64,000 nucleotides of DNA from an uncultured candidate division Zixibacteria bacterium. GTDB lineage: Bacteria > Zixibacteria > MSB-5A5 > SM1-73. The notes beneath the pieces were generated by a model. It was not told the origin of the DNA. It saw only the letters and a program-made list of their open reading frames with translations, and made no database searches. Shown here in pieces: positions 52,284 to 61,560 of this stretch. The DNA lies in NCBI GenBank assembly GCA_903908285.1, contig CAIVRH010000037.1, forward strand, positions 29,702 through 93,701. Reading direction: 5' to 3'. How positions within the stretch are numbered: position 1 is the stretch's first letter; each line of letters begins with the position of its first letter. The position numbers were made by a program, and so were the translations under genes.

Positions 52284-53870
52284 TTACATCCGCTCAATCC
52301 GTTGACCAATCTTTAATAATTCCAATATACGGTCCAGTTCTTTTAATTTCAACAAATAAGAGACGATGGTATAACTTGCCAATCCCAAAATCAAAATAAC
52401 CAGAAGCTCTCCGATCTTCGCAAATAAACCTGTCGTCTCCAGATTCATTCCGAAAAATCTCAAGTATGCCCATAATATCAATCCCATAAAAACTGCGGAA
52501 GATAATATTTTGGAAAAAGTCTCCCAGATGTCTTTTCTATCCAACGGGCCGATTCTCTTGTCCAAAACTATAAGAAGTAAAAACAGATTCACCATCGCAG
52601 AAACCGATGCGGCGGTTGCCAGCCCACGGAATCCCAGAGGTTTCATCAAGATCAGATTTAAACCTATGTTCACCGCTACCGCGGCTAAACTTGTCTTCAC
52701 CGGAGTCTTGGTATCCCCCATGGAATAAAAGGTGGAAGCGGTTAATCGAACCGAGGAATAAGCGAAAAGTCCGATACAATAGAAAATCAATGCTTGAGAG
52801 GTGGCAATGGTATCGAGATAATCAAATCTTCCATGCTGGAATAATACCGATATAACCGGTTGGGCTGCCACTGCTAAAAATATGGCTGATGGGATGGTGA
52901 GGAAAAAAACTAATTTCAAGGATGAGGTGAAAGTGGAAAGCAGTCGGCCCATATCTTTTCTTGCGGCATGTTCCGAGACGATGGGGAAAGTCACGGTCGC
53001 CACCGCCACACCAAACATGCCGATGGGGAATTGCATCAGCCTGAAGCTGTAATTTAAATAGGATACACTTCCCTGAGGAAGAAAAGAAGCGATCAGAGTG
53101 TTTACAAATATATTTACCTGGGTGGAGGCCAGTCCCAAAGTAGCAGGCGTCATCAGCCAGAGGATTCTTTTAACCCCGGGGTGATGAAGATTTATGGTGA
53201 AGCGATATTTAAAACCGATTTTTTTCAAGCTGGGTAGTTGAATTACCAATTGTCCCACCCCCCCCAAAAGCACACCGATGGCCATGCTAATGATGGGTGG
53301 GTTTACCCAAGGTGAAAGGATTATACCTCCTGCAATCATCCCCAGATTGAACATGGTGGGAGCTAAGGCCGGAATGCCGAATCGCCGGAAGGTATTCAAA
53401 ATCCCCATCACCAGGGCAGCTAAGGCAACCAGAAGTAGAAATGGGAACATGATGCGGGAAAGGAGGATGGTCAAATCCTGTTTTCCTGCTTCTTTACTGA
53501 ATCCCGGGGCAATGATTTCCACCAGATATGGGGCGAAGACAATCCCCAGGATCACGAGCACACAGAGGGTTACCAAGAGCAGATTCAAAATCAGATTGGC
53601 CAGCTCCCAAGCTTTCTCCTTCCCCTGATTGGTCAGATGGTCGGTAAACACCGGGATAAAAGCAGAGGAGAGGGCACCTTCGGCAAAAAGATCGCGCAGT
53701 AAATTGGGAATGCGGAAGGCGGCGATGAAAGCATCGGTGGTGTAACCGGCCCCGAAAAGATAGGCAAATACCTGCTCCCGCACCAATCCCAAAACGCGGG
53801 AAAGAAAGGTGGCAGAGCTGACGATGCCGGTCGATTTGGCTATTTTATCGTGATCGGGATTTGTAGTCAT
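52284..53870 (-). CDS. murJ: Lipid II flippase MurJ (MviN)
   Basis: MurJ moves lipid II across the inner membrane for peptidoglycan synthesis. The 528-residue protein is the usual length with about 14 membrane helices. Seen: LSRVLGLVREQVFAYLFG, TTDAFIAAFRIPNLLRDLFA, GALSSAFIPVFTDHLTNQGK, and LVFFLTIPSAIFLAVAAQPV in the second half, all typical of the family. The charged residues of the N-lobe cavity (the Arg-rich R-V-L-G-L-V-R-E segment and R-I-P) are present. The last residues (LKIGQRIERM) run into an R3 repeat. Confidence 0.95.
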   Translation of the reverse strand: MTTNPDHDKIAKSTGIVSSATFLSRVLGLVREQVFAYLFGAGYTTDAFIAAFRIPNLLRDLFAEGALSSAFIPVFTDHLTNQGKEKAWELANLILNLLLVTLCVLVILGIVFAPYLVEIIAPGFSKEAGKQDLTILLSRIMFPFLLLVALAALVMGILNTFRRFGIPALAPTMFNLGMIAGGIILSPWVNPPIISMAIGVLLGGVGQLVIQLPSLKKIGFKYRFTINLHHPGVKRILWLMTPATLGLASTQVNIFVNTLIASFLPQGSVSYLNYSFRLMQFPIGMFGVAVATVTFPIVSEHAARKDMGRLLSTFTSSLKLVFFLTIPSAIFLAVAAQPVISVLFQHGRFDYLDTIATSQALIFYCIGLFAYSSVRLTASTFYSMGDTKTPVKTSLAAVAVNIGLNLILMKPLGFRGLATAASVSAMVNLFLLLIVLDKRIGPLDRKDIWETFSKILSSAVFMGLILWAYLRFFGMNLETTGLFAKIGELLVILILGLASYTIVSYLLKLKELDRILELLKIGQRIERM

Positions 53871-54257
53871 AACGATGATGAGTCAAGCATTTTCTGTTCT
53901 TACTATTCTTCCCCTCACCTTAGTCCTCTCCCCAAAGGGGAGAGGACTATAAGGGGTGTAAACACCTTTAAGCAAACCCAATTAAAGTCCGTAGGCGGGG
54001 TTCATCCTGAAGGGCTCCCAGCCCCGCTTGTATAGGGCGGGCATGGGTGCCCACCCTACGTAATATTGCTTCCCCTCACCTTAAGTCCTCTCCCCAAAGG
54101 GGAGAGGATATATGAGGCGGGATAACGGAGACCCCCAGACGGGAGCGTTGCTCGTAGGGAATTCCCGCCTCTATGAGTAGCCACTACTATAATTCATAAC
54201 GCAGGGCATTTAATCCTACGAAAAACTTAACACTCACAAAGACATGTTCTTTTCGGC
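53871..54257. repeat. Repeat block upstream of rpsT (R1, R7, R2)
   Basis: About 390 bases. R1 occurs twice (53911-53958 and 54072-54117). R7 lies at 53991-54061 (GTAGGCGGGGTTCATCCTGA to GGGTGCCCACCCTAC). R2 lies at 54112-54222 (GGCGGGATAACGGAGACCCC to GCAGGGCATTTAATCCTACG). No gene is seen. Confidence 0.7.
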
Positions 54258-54285
54258 TTGACAAAAAAACTTTTAGTCTTATATT
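54258..54285 (+). promoter_or_regulatory. Sigma-70-type promoter for rpsT
   Basis: TTGACA (54258-54263), a 16-base spacer, and TATATT (54280-54285) form a very good consensus promoter. It lies 76 bases before the rpsT start, which leaves room for a leader. An AAGGAG ribosome site follows at 54348. Confidence 0.8.
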
Positions 54286-54360
54286 CATACGGCGTTAAGA
54301 GAGAATACTTCCTCGTTTATTACGAGGAAAATTTAATATAGAAAAACAAGGAGAAACACA

Positions 54361-54618
54361 TTGCCCAGACATAAGTCAGCAGAAAAAAGGCTTAGGACCA
54401 GCAAAAAGGCGAACTTAGCCAACCGGGAGATAAAGTCACAGATGAAGACTTTGATCAAAAAGACGGAAACAACACCGGATGCAGCTTCACTTAAAACGTT
54501 GATCTCATACATAGATAAAGCCGCCAAGAAAAAGGTCATTCATCCCAACCAGGCGTCCCGGCTTAAATCCCGTTTGACCAAGCTGGTGCAAAAGAAGGTT
54601 TCGCCTGTCACCAAGTAA
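54361..54618 (+). CDS. rpsT: Ribosomal protein bS20
   Basis: bS20 binds 16S rRNA in the 30S subunit. The 85-residue, lysine-rich protein starts with MPRHKSAEKRLRTSKKANLA; the canonical HKSAEKRLR-N/R motif is clear, and the end LKSRLTKLVQK is typical. The start codon is TTG (54361), read as Met, with AAGGAG seven bases upstream. S20 autoregulation through a non-AUG start is known in E. coli (UUG there too), so the same control may apply. It is monocistronic, with its own promoter and an R1 palindrome after it. Confidence 0.97.
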   Translation: MPRHKSAEKRLRTSKKANLANREIKSQMKTLIKKTETTPDAASLKTLISYIDKAAKKKVIHPNQASRLKSRLTKLVQKKVSPVTK

Positions 54619-54717
54619 TCTAACATACTGACGCATTTATTTCCGATGTAAAGTTACCCCTCACCCTATCCTTGTCCCCGGTCTGTACACCCCGGAGGGG
54701 AGAGGGGAAGTGGTATA
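54619..54717. repeat. R1 repeat between convergent rpsT and the reductase gene
   Basis: 54657-54713: CCCCTCACCCTATCCTTGTC to CGGAGGGGAGAGGGG forms a large stem. It lies between convergent genes and could end both transcripts, although no U-run follows the stem. Confidence 0.65.
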
Positions 54718-55899
54718 TCACCACACCAGATGCCGAAGCAGGCGCAAAAGATGCCGGTTGGATTGAAGTATGGTCTTGACCAAAGAGATGGGCTGGATAC
54801 TGGTAACGGTGCGGTTCCCGAAATAATCCCTCAAAAAAGAAACCGCATCATCCAAATCCTGATCCGTCATCTTCAGGTATATAGCCCGGCAATAGGAATA
54901 AAATCTAAGCTCCCTCCCTTTCTCTTCTAAAAATTGCTCCCCATATCTTCTCAGATAGGATGAGGATCGGTTTCCTTTCTTCATATACTGGCTTGCCACC
55001 TCACCGGCGATCTTGCCGGATCGGAGGGCGTTGGATATTCCTGCCCCGGATAACGAATCCACCAGCCTTCCCGCATCCCCCGCCAGTAGGACGTTCTGGT
55101 GGACTAAGCTTATTTTCCGGTCGAAGCAGGGAACCCCGCCCATGTGGGTTTCTATTACTTTAAAATGCGGAAATCTTTCTTTAACAAACCGGTCCAGATA
55201 TTCTTTGGCTTTCTTTGAGGTTCTATCCGGTGTAACTGCCAAGCCCACGTTGGCGGTATTATCGCTTTTAGGGAAAACCCAGGCATACCCCCCCGGCGCC
55301 ACGGATTGTCCCAGGTAAAACTCCAAACGGTCAGGCTCTACCTCTACTTCTCCCACCAGATATTGAGCACACGATTCTATTTGCCCCAAGGGCAGAGTCG
55401 AGTCCATTCCCGCCCAGCGCGCCACCCAGGATTCCACCCCGTCCGCTCCGATAATCACTTCAGCCCCATACTCTTTCTTTTTCCCATCCTCCAACACGGC
55501 TACTCCATGGAAACCATCCGGCTTTCCGTCTAAAAGACCCACCGCGCAGGAATTCACCTTCAAACGGGCGCCTTTGAAGGAAGCCTCCTCCGCCATTTTT
55601 TTCTCGAAGAGCTTTCGGTTTAAAACAAAACCGGCGTCGGGGTGATGAAGCAAGAATTTCTTGCCGGATGGGGATACCAAAAGTACATGGTGGATAAAAG
55701 AGCTGATCCATTCGGGATTTGGCGTCACGAATTGGCTTAAGCCGGTACAGCTGATCGCTTCGGCGCAGGATACCGGCACACCGATCTCCGGATGTTTTTC
55801 CAAAAGCAAAACCTCAACCCCATTTTCAGCCAGAATCCTGGCGGCCATGGAGCCGGCCGGGCCTGCCCCCACTACAATACAGTCAAATTTCTCATCCAT
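54718..55899 (-). CDS. Geranylgeranyl reductase-family FAD-dependent oxidoreductase
   Basis: A 393-residue FAD protein of the geranylgeranyl reductase / FixC-like group. Seen: the N-terminal dinucleotide-binding VVGAGPAGSMAARILAENG, LLEKHPEIGVPVSCAEAIS, the mid motif VIIGADGVESWVARWAGM, GYAWVFPKSDNTANVGLAV and LAGDAGRLVDSLSGAGISNA. The family reduces prenyl double bonds in lipids, chlorophyll or menaquinone, taking electrons from ferredoxin or NADPH. A two-cluster ferredoxin gene lies seven bases upstream on the same strand, suggesting a ferredoxin-driven reductase. The substrate cannot be set from sequence; menaquinone or polyprenyl lipids are plausible. Confidence 0.87.
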   Translation of the reverse strand: MDEKFDCIVVGAGPAGSMAARILAENGVEVLLLEKHPEIGVPVSCAEAISCTGLSQFVTPNPEWISSFIHHVLLVSPSGKKFLLHHPDAGFVLNRKLFEKKMAEEASFKGARLKVNSCAVGLLDGKPDGFHGVAVLEDGKKKEYGAEVIIGADGVESWVARWAGMDSTLPLGQIESCAQYLVGEVEVEPDRLEFYLGQSVAPGGYAWVFPKSDNTANVGLAVTPDRTSKKAKEYLDRFVKERFPHFKVIETHMGGVPCFDRKISLVHQNVLLAGDAGRLVDSLSGAGISNALRSGKIAGEVASQYMKKGNRSSSYLRRYGEQFLEEKGRELRFYSYCRAIYLKMTDQDLDDAVSFLRDYFGNRTVTSIQPISLVKTILQSNRHLLRLLRHLVW

Positions 55900-55906
55900 T
55901 TTTTGT

Positions 55907-56119
55907 TTAATATTTATCTTTTCCCAAAGAGGAGTTTTTAGCCTGAACGGTATTTATCCCTAATGCTCCCACCGGGCAGAAGACGATGCAGTTTTCACAT
56001 AGGTTGCACCGGTCGGATTTGATTAAAAGCCCATGGGAATAAAGCTCCAATGCTCCCTGGGGGCAAACCGCCACACAGCCGCCGCATTCTCCGCAGAGTT
56101 TTAAATCGAGCTGTAACAT
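55907..56119 (-). CDS. 2[4Fe-4S] ferredoxin
   Basis: A 70-residue protein with two 4Fe-4S motifs: CGECGGCVAVCP and CNLCENCIVFCP, with all eight cysteines spaced C-x2-C-x2-C-x3-C-P. The tail (NTVQAKNSSLGKDK) is polar. It lies directly before the geranylgeranyl reductase gene, separated by seven bases, so it is likely the dedicated electron donor of that enzyme. This gene pairing is best known from archaea. The start ATG 56119 is clear. Confidence 0.92.
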   Translation of the reverse strand: MLQLDLKLCGECGGCVAVCPQGALELYSHGLLIKSDRCNLCENCIVFCPVGALGINTVQAKNSSLGKDKY

Positions 56120-56283
56120 TCGTTCTTTAAATTCAACTTTTCTTGTTTTGTGTCCGGGACTGGTCCCGATCCATACGGTTTAAGGACAGGCTCGGATGCT
56201 GCAGCTATTCGCTTGCATTATTCGGGCGGGGGTAAACCCCGCCCCGGCTTTGGGAATTAACTTGCTTTTTTTCCAAAAAGCAA

Positions 56284-56313
56284 GAGGAGGTTAATAGAAT
56301 TTCTAACCTCCTC
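56284..56313 (-). terminator. Intrinsic terminator for the first C39-like gene
   Basis: On the minus strand GAGGAGGTTA and TAACCTCCTC form a perfect 10-bp stem with a 10-base loop, followed by TTGCTTTTTGG. It lies 87 bases past the stop of the 56400 gene, in the right orientation. Confidence 0.75.
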
Positions 56314-56399
56314 CGTTATTGAATCCGTTAAATCGATTCACTTCGTTCAATGCAAGTCGTTTCACCCGTTGGTATGAACCATACGGTTCATATCGTCGA

Positions 56400-58997
56400 T
56401 TATTTCAGAAGAACCATACGCTTGGATTCGGTCTGATTACCCGCTTTCAGCTCATACAGGTAAATGCCGCTGGAGACGGTATTACCCTTTTGGTCCTTCC
56501 CGTCCCAATTTACACTGGTTGTTCCGGCTTTCAAATATCCCTGCATCAGGGTTTTCACCTTTTGCCCCAGCGTGTTGTAAATCACCAAAGTCACCTCCGC
56601 AGGTTTCGACAGGCTGAACCGGATGACGGTTTCGCTGTTGAACGGGTTGGGATGGTTCTGGAAGAGCTCGAAATATTTAGGGGTGGCGGATTCTTCCTCT
56701 TCCACGGATGAGGGTGGTTTACGGCAGATCATGATGGCATATTCCACTTCGGAGAAAACCGCCAGGGTGGAGTCGTAATAGGTGAAGAGGGGTTTTTCCC
56801 ACGTCTCAAAATTCTGCCGGGTAAAAGCAGCGATGCTTTGATAAACCGGGTAGTCGGGTAATTGCCAACTTCCGCCGGGGCTGGGGTTGGGAGAGGGCCA
56901 CACCACATAGGCATCGTGCGATACATACTCGGGATTATTGTGTAAAGTGTCTCCCATGGAATGTACCGGATGGTCCTCCGGTCTCACCCGTCCGGGCCAG
57001 CCATATTCCGCCGAATTTCGTGCCGGATCGCTTAGCGCTACCGAGGGGGTGGAAGAACATACTCCGGACATGGTCACATAATGTCCGCCGATTCTGTACC
57101 AGCCCCCTTTCGACTGCCAGAAGCCCAAAAGCAGAATGATATCCTGACATTTCTTTAAAGAATCTTCCATTACGGTTAAACTGGGTTTGGTATAAGTGGT
57201 CTCCTTGAGCGCAAAATCATAATCGGAGAAATATCGATTCAAACCCTGCTGGATGGAATCCACATAGGTCCCGCTGTCCTTGTCGGTGTGGAAATAACCG
57301 GCCAGGAGCCGGATGAAGCCCAATGGATCATCTTTATATGCTTCCGGCACTGCATCAAACCACCACAGACAGTTGGCCACAGCGGTGGGACCGCAAAAGG
57401 CTTGGGAATCGGATTCGAATTGATACTGGTCGAAATCGGGCATGCCGCTGGGGGCGGTGGTGGTGTCGGGTTTATAATACCAGCAGGTATCCTCTTCCGC
57501 TTTAGGGCAGATCATGATGGCATATTCCACCTCGGTGAAGACTGGAACCGAAGGGTTATACGGATACAGTAAAAAGTATTGATTGGGTTGAAAGTTCTTC
57601 CCCTCGAACAATTCAAAAGAGTCCGGTCCGACATAATCCGGCAGCCACCAGTGAGGATTTCCCGGAGATAAGGACACCGTATTTGACAGGTACATATCAT
57701 GACAGACCAAAAGGGTGTCGTTGTGGGTTTTGTGATTTCCCGGATGGAGCGGATGATTCGGTGGTCTCACTCGACCGGGCCAGCCGGATTCAGCCGCATC
57801 CCCGGCGGGGTCGCTGATGGCGATCTTCAGCGATTCGGAACAGACTCCGGCCATGGTGACATAGTGCCCGCCGAAACGAACAAATTGTTTGTCCAATTCT
57901 TGATAGAAGCCCAAAAGCAAGATGATGTCCTGGCATTTCTTCAGCGAATCCTCCATCTCCTCGAAATATGGCTGGCTATAGGTCTGGGCATAAAGATTGA
58001 TCTTGCTCAATCTGAAATACCGGTTCAAGCCCGCGGTTATCGAATCCACGAAGGTTCCGCTGTCCTTGTCCGTATGACAATATCCGGACAGGAGCCGGAT
58101 GAAACCGGCGGGATTGCTTTTAAGCGAGTCGGGAACCGCATTATACCACCACAGGCAGTTTGCCACCGCGGTGGGACCGCAGAAAGCCTGGGAGTCGGGG
58201 GGACCGAATTGATACTGATCGAAATCCAGCATGCCGACGGGGGCATGGGTGGTATCCGGTTTCCAGTACCATAAACTTTCGCAGTCGGTCGAGCCGAAAT
58301 ATCCGGTAGCTCGAAGGATGACGTCACCGGTAGGTGGGAAGTTATATTCATTCCAGGTGCTATAGACACCTAAACTGTCCTTTAACCAGTTGTCACAAGT
58401 ATCAGAAGCGGTAGCAACTTCTGAATCCATCACCAAGCTAGGGAGTGTCTGAGTATCTTTTTGGCTCTCATATATCACTTCCAGGAAAAAGGGTCTAGTG
58501 ACACAACCAGGGGGGGAGATACTCATATTGATCATTTTGGGATAAGCGGAATCGTGTGGCACGGTGTAGGTTTGCGAATATAGAACAACCGTATCCGGAC
58601 CATTACATTTGTTCCCTCCGGCAACATCAAGTATGTTAATGCGAATTTTGACGGGCCAAACATAATTGGCGCTTAAAGGTTCATAAAGATAGAAATGTGC
58701 ATCTGTAATTTGGAATGGATAAGGATAAAGTACGCACTGACTGGGATCCATGTACACAGCATAACCCATTCCGGAATCGAAAGATGCTTCATAGGCAGTG
58801 GGGGTTCCGTCATCGTTTAATATCTCGCAGAAATTCGCTACTCCGGACGGAATATTGGCTGGTAAAGCTAGTGCCCTTTCCGAGGGTGGAATTGGTATTG
58901 CAGTTCTTTTCCCACCAGTTCTGGCAACTATATTCATCCCCCAAACAGCTAAGACGATCACTACTACCACCATAATAAGTATTAGCCTCTTTCTCAT
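56400..58997 (-). CDS. Secreted protein with two papain/C39-like domains and FlgD-like sorting domain
   Basis: The preferred start is ATG 58997 (MRKRLILIMVVVVIVLAVWG), with AAGGAGG six bases upstream; the longer frame to 59087 lacks a signal peptide. The protein has 865 residues: signal peptide, an N-terminal beta domain, then two copies of a cysteine-peptidase-like domain. Each has W-[YW]-x-K-P-D-T, D-F-D-Q-Y-Q-F, FCGPTAVANCLWW (Cys about 273 and 535), GGHYVTM (His about 378 and 639) and LSDPAR-type Asp. The C-terminus is a FlgD/type IX-like sorting domain (NHPNPFNSETVIRFSLS, ending in KRMVLLK). It is probably exported and cell-surface or extracellular. Activity is inferred from motif order only. 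Confidence 0.8.
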   Translation of the reverse strand: MRKRLILIMVVVVIVLAVWGMNIVARTGGKRTAIPIPPSERALALPANIPSGVANFCEILNDDGTPTAYEASFDSGMGYAVYMDPSQCVLYPYPFQITDAHFYLYEPLSANYVWPVKIRINILDVAGGNKCNGPDTVVLYSQTYTVPHDSAYPKMINMSISPPGCVTRPFFLEVIYESQKDTQTLPSLVMDSEVATASDTCDNWLKDSLGVYSTWNEYNFPPTGDVILRATGYFGSTDCESLWYWKPDTTHAPVGMLDFDQYQFGPPDSQAFCGPTAVANCLWWYNAVPDSLKSNPAGFIRLLSGYCHTDKDSGTFVDSITAGLNRYFRLSKINLYAQTYSQPYFEEMEDSLKKCQDIILLLGFYQELDKQFVRFGGHYVTMAGVCSESLKIAISDPAGDAAESGWPGRVRPPNHPLHPGNHKTHNDTLLVCHDMYLSNTVSLSPGNPHWWLPDYVGPDSFELFEGKNFQPNQYFLLYPYNPSVPVFTEVEYAIMICPKAEEDTCWYYKPDTTTAPSGMPDFDQYQFESDSQAFCGPTAVANCLWWFDAVPEAYKDDPLGFIRLLAGYFHTDKDSGTYVDSIQQGLNRYFSDYDFALKETTYTKPSLTVMEDSLKKCQDIILLLGFWQSKGGWYRIGGHYVTMSGVCSSTPSVALSDPARNSAEYGWPGRVRPEDHPVHSMGDTLHNNPEYVSHDAYVVWPSPNPSPGGSWQLPDYPVYQSIAAFTRQNFETWEKPLFTYYDSTLAVFSEVEYAIMICRKPPSSVEEEESATPKYFELFQNHPNPFNSETVIRFSLSKPAEVTLVIYNTLGQKVKTLMQGYLKAGTTSVNWDGKDQKGNTVSSGIYLYELKAGNQTESKRMVLLK

Positions 58998-59631
58998 CGG
59001 TTCCTCCTTCACATTTAAAGAGATGAAGTTTAAGACATATTTCCGGATAATCTCAAAGATCATAAATTGCCCCCAATATCCTGGCATTCGTTCTCTATGC
59101 TTCTCAGTTCATTAAAAGTATATAGCAAAGGATTGGGGAAAGCAAGAAATTTTGTGACATTTTTTGTCGTTTTTTGCGGAGGTTAGATATAGCAAATTCA
59201 AAAATTAAAATGCAAAATGAAAAATTGCAGATCAAAATTTATAAATTGCGGATCATCTCCAAATTAGTTGTCAATTAAAAGGGTTCAAGGATTCAAGGGT
59301 TCGAGGGGTCAAGCGAAGAGCCTTGGAACTGTAAGAGAGAAGATTTAAAGAAACTTCAGAAGGTGATAAAATGAGGGAAGAATACAAAATGCGCTCAAAA
59401 AGTCTTTAAAAAACAAATAGGTCTGCACTCATAAAAGCACTCAAGCCCATGCCTTCTTTAATCCTTGAGTTTTTTAGCAACTTTTTCGGAGAAGAACCAA
59501 AGTTGTTAATAGTGCCCTCTTTTTGAATTTCAAAAAGCAAAAGAGGAGACTGATGCTTCTTTCAAGTCTCCTCTTTTTATGTAAATCCGTTATATCCGTT
59601 TAATTCTCGATATTTATCATCCGCCATAGGT
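58998..59631. other. Intergenic region with R5/R6 repeats and terminator
   Basis: About 630 bases between the first two C39-like genes. It contains R5 (59190-59265), R6 (59278-59316) and a hairpin terminator (listed separately). 59100-59180 is AT-rich and may hold the promoter of the downstream gene, but I see no clear -35/-10 pair. Confidence 0.6.
59539..59580. terminator. Strong stem-loop, probably a bidirectional terminator
   Basis: AAAAGAGGAGACT and AGTCTCCTCTTTT make a perfect 13-base stem with a loop of 13 bases. T-rich runs follow on both strands. It lies 52 bases beyond the stop of the 59632 gene, in the correct place for its terminator. It resembles the stem at 56284 in GAGGAG sequence. 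Confidence 0.8.
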
Positions 59632-61479
59632 TTACTTCAAAAGCAGCATCCGCTTAGTTTGAGTCTGCTCGCCTAAATTTAAGCGATAAAAGTAAATTCC
59701 GCTGGATAGACTATTCCCCTTTTCATCCTTCCCGTCCCAGACTACCGAATATTCTCCCACGCTCTTTGGCTCATTCACCAGAGTCTTCACCATCTGACCC
59801 AGAATGTTATAGATTTTCAGGGTGGTGGGGAGGGATGAGCCGTCCGCTGCTTTTTTCTGCACAGTGAAACGAATGGTGGTGGAAGGGTTGAACGGGTTGG
59901 GATAGTTCTGGTTCAGCTGAAATTCTTTAGGGAGATTTAATTCTTCTTCATCCTCCACTGCGGAGGGCTTGGGGCAGATCATCAGCGCATAATCCACTTC
60001 GATATATTGCGGACCTTTTCCCTCCCGGTCCGGAGAATAATATTTAAGCTGGGAGGGATGAAAATTCTTCCCTTCGAAGCTTTCCGCCATATTCTTGGAC
60101 AATAAATAATCGGTTAATCCCCAATGCGGGTTGCCCGGGCTGGGGGAGGTCAAGGTGGACGTGTAAATATCTTGGGAGATATAAACCGGATCATTGTGCA
60201 GAAGGGGATCTGCCGGGTGGGAAGTATGAGTTGGCCTCACTCTGCCCGGATAGCCGTTTTCAGCATTATCCCGGTCCGGGTCGCTTAGTGCGATTTTCAA
60301 AGATTCGGACCATACCCCCGCCATGGTGACAAAATGTCCGCCTATTCGCTCAAAGGAATCAGGCAGGACCTCTTCCCATTTTCCCAGAAGAAGGATTACA
60401 TCCTGCGATACCTTGAGCGATTCTTCCATCTCATGGAAATAGGGCATCTCATACATTTCCACATTGTAGGGTAAACCGTAATCATCAAAATATTGCTCCA
60501 AGCCTATCTGCATGGTATCGATAAAAGTTCCCCAGGCGGGAGTAGTCCGGAAATACCGGGCCAAGGTATCGATCAGCTGGGGCGGAGTCCATCCTACCGG
60601 CACCGCGCCATACCACCACAGGCAGTTTGCTGCTGATACAGGCCCGCAGTAGGAAACCCAGCTATCCTGGTCCTGATCAAAATCAGGCATACCGCTGGGA
60701 GCATTGATCCGATCCGCCTTCCAGTACCAGCCGGTATCGCATTCCGAAGAGTTGGTATAACCGCCCACTCTAACCATCAGATCTCCAGGAATAGGAGCAA
60801 CCCAGTAATCGTTCCACTTAATGAAACCTGCTGAAATTTCCCATCCCCAATTATTGCAGGTGTCTCCTGATGTGACTATTTCATCCATAAGCAAACCCGG
60901 AAGTGTGTCGCCCACCACAAGGGGAGTTTGATAATCGATTTCTAAGAAGAATGGTTGATAAATGCATAATGGTGGGCTCAAGGTGAGATTCATCGGATCA
61001 CCACCAAGATTGTTATACGAAGAGTCGATTGGAATAGTAAATGATTGTGAGTAAAGGGTAGTCAAGGTATCTGGACCCAAGCATTTGTCTGCAAGTATGG
61101 GGTTTTTTATCTTCAACTGAATTTTAACCGGCCAGATCCAATGGGGGGCGTTGGTATAATCGTGATAAAGATAGAAATAAACATTGGTGATATTAAAAGG
61201 ATAGGTCCTTGGAGATGAGCATTTGGCAGGATCAAAGTAGGTTGCTGCTCCCATTCCCGAATCGAAACTAACCCCGGCATAAACAGGTGTTCCATCATCA
61301 TTCTGGATTACACAGAGGGCTGCATCCTTACTTTGTTGTGGAAAGGAAGGTGCAAACAGGTGATCTTTCGAAATGGGGATAGCTTTTGGTTTTTCCGAAC
61401 CCCAGACGATTGAACCTGCCCAAAAAGCATTCACCGATAACAGAATTAACAGAATCCAAAGCGTTAGCCCTTGTCTCAT
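59632..61479 (-). CDS. Secreted protein with one papain/C39-like domain and FlgD-like sorting domain
   Basis: A 615-residue paralogue of the 56400 protein. It has a signal peptide (about 1-27: LTLWILLILLSVNAFWAG), the same N-terminal beta region (DGTPVYAGVSFDSGMGAAT), then one peptidase-like domain: DQDSWVSYCGPVSAANCLWW (Cys278), RIGGHFVTMAGVW (His382), ALSDPDRDNAENGYPGRVRP. The C-terminus has NYPNPFNPSTTIRFTV and GIYFYRLNLGEQTQTKRM, a FlgD-like sorting domain. An AAAGGAGG ribosome site precedes ATG 61479. All catalytic-type residues are present. Confidence 0.82.
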   Translation of the reverse strand: MRQGLTLWILLILLSVNAFWAGSIVWGSEKPKAIPISKDHLFAPSFPQQSKDAALCVIQNDDGTPVYAGVSFDSGMGAATYFDPAKCSSPRTYPFNITNVYFYLYHDYTNAPHWIWPVKIQLKIKNPILADKCLGPDTLTTLYSQSFTIPIDSSYNNLGGDPMNLTLSPPLCIYQPFFLEIDYQTPLVVGDTLPGLLMDEIVTSGDTCNNWGWEISAGFIKWNDYWVAPIPGDLMVRVGGYTNSSECDTGWYWKADRINAPSGMPDFDQDQDSWVSYCGPVSAANCLWWYGAVPVGWTPPQLIDTLARYFRTTPAWGTFIDTMQIGLEQYFDDYGLPYNVEMYEMPYFHEMEESLKVSQDVILLLGKWEEVLPDSFERIGGHFVTMAGVWSESLKIALSDPDRDNAENGYPGRVRPTHTSHPADPLLHNDPVYISQDIYTSTLTSPSPGNPHWGLTDYLLSKNMAESFEGKNFHPSQLKYYSPDREGKGPQYIEVDYALMICPKPSAVEDEEELNLPKEFQLNQNYPNPFNPSTTIRFTVQKKAADGSSLPTTLKIYNILGQMVKTLVNEPKSVGEYSVVWDGKDEKGNSLSSGIYFYRLNLGEQTQTKRMLLLK

Positions 61480-61560
61480 CCGCTTCCTCCTTTGGTTTTT
61501 GTATGTTCATTAATCTCTAATCTTATTATATCGTCTTCAATTACCTCACACCTTCTTATG

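Noticed and set aside
58998..59087. Longer start of the first C39-like gene
   Set aside because: The extra residues precede a good signal peptide and lack a ribosome site; ATG 58997 has AAGGAGG upstream.
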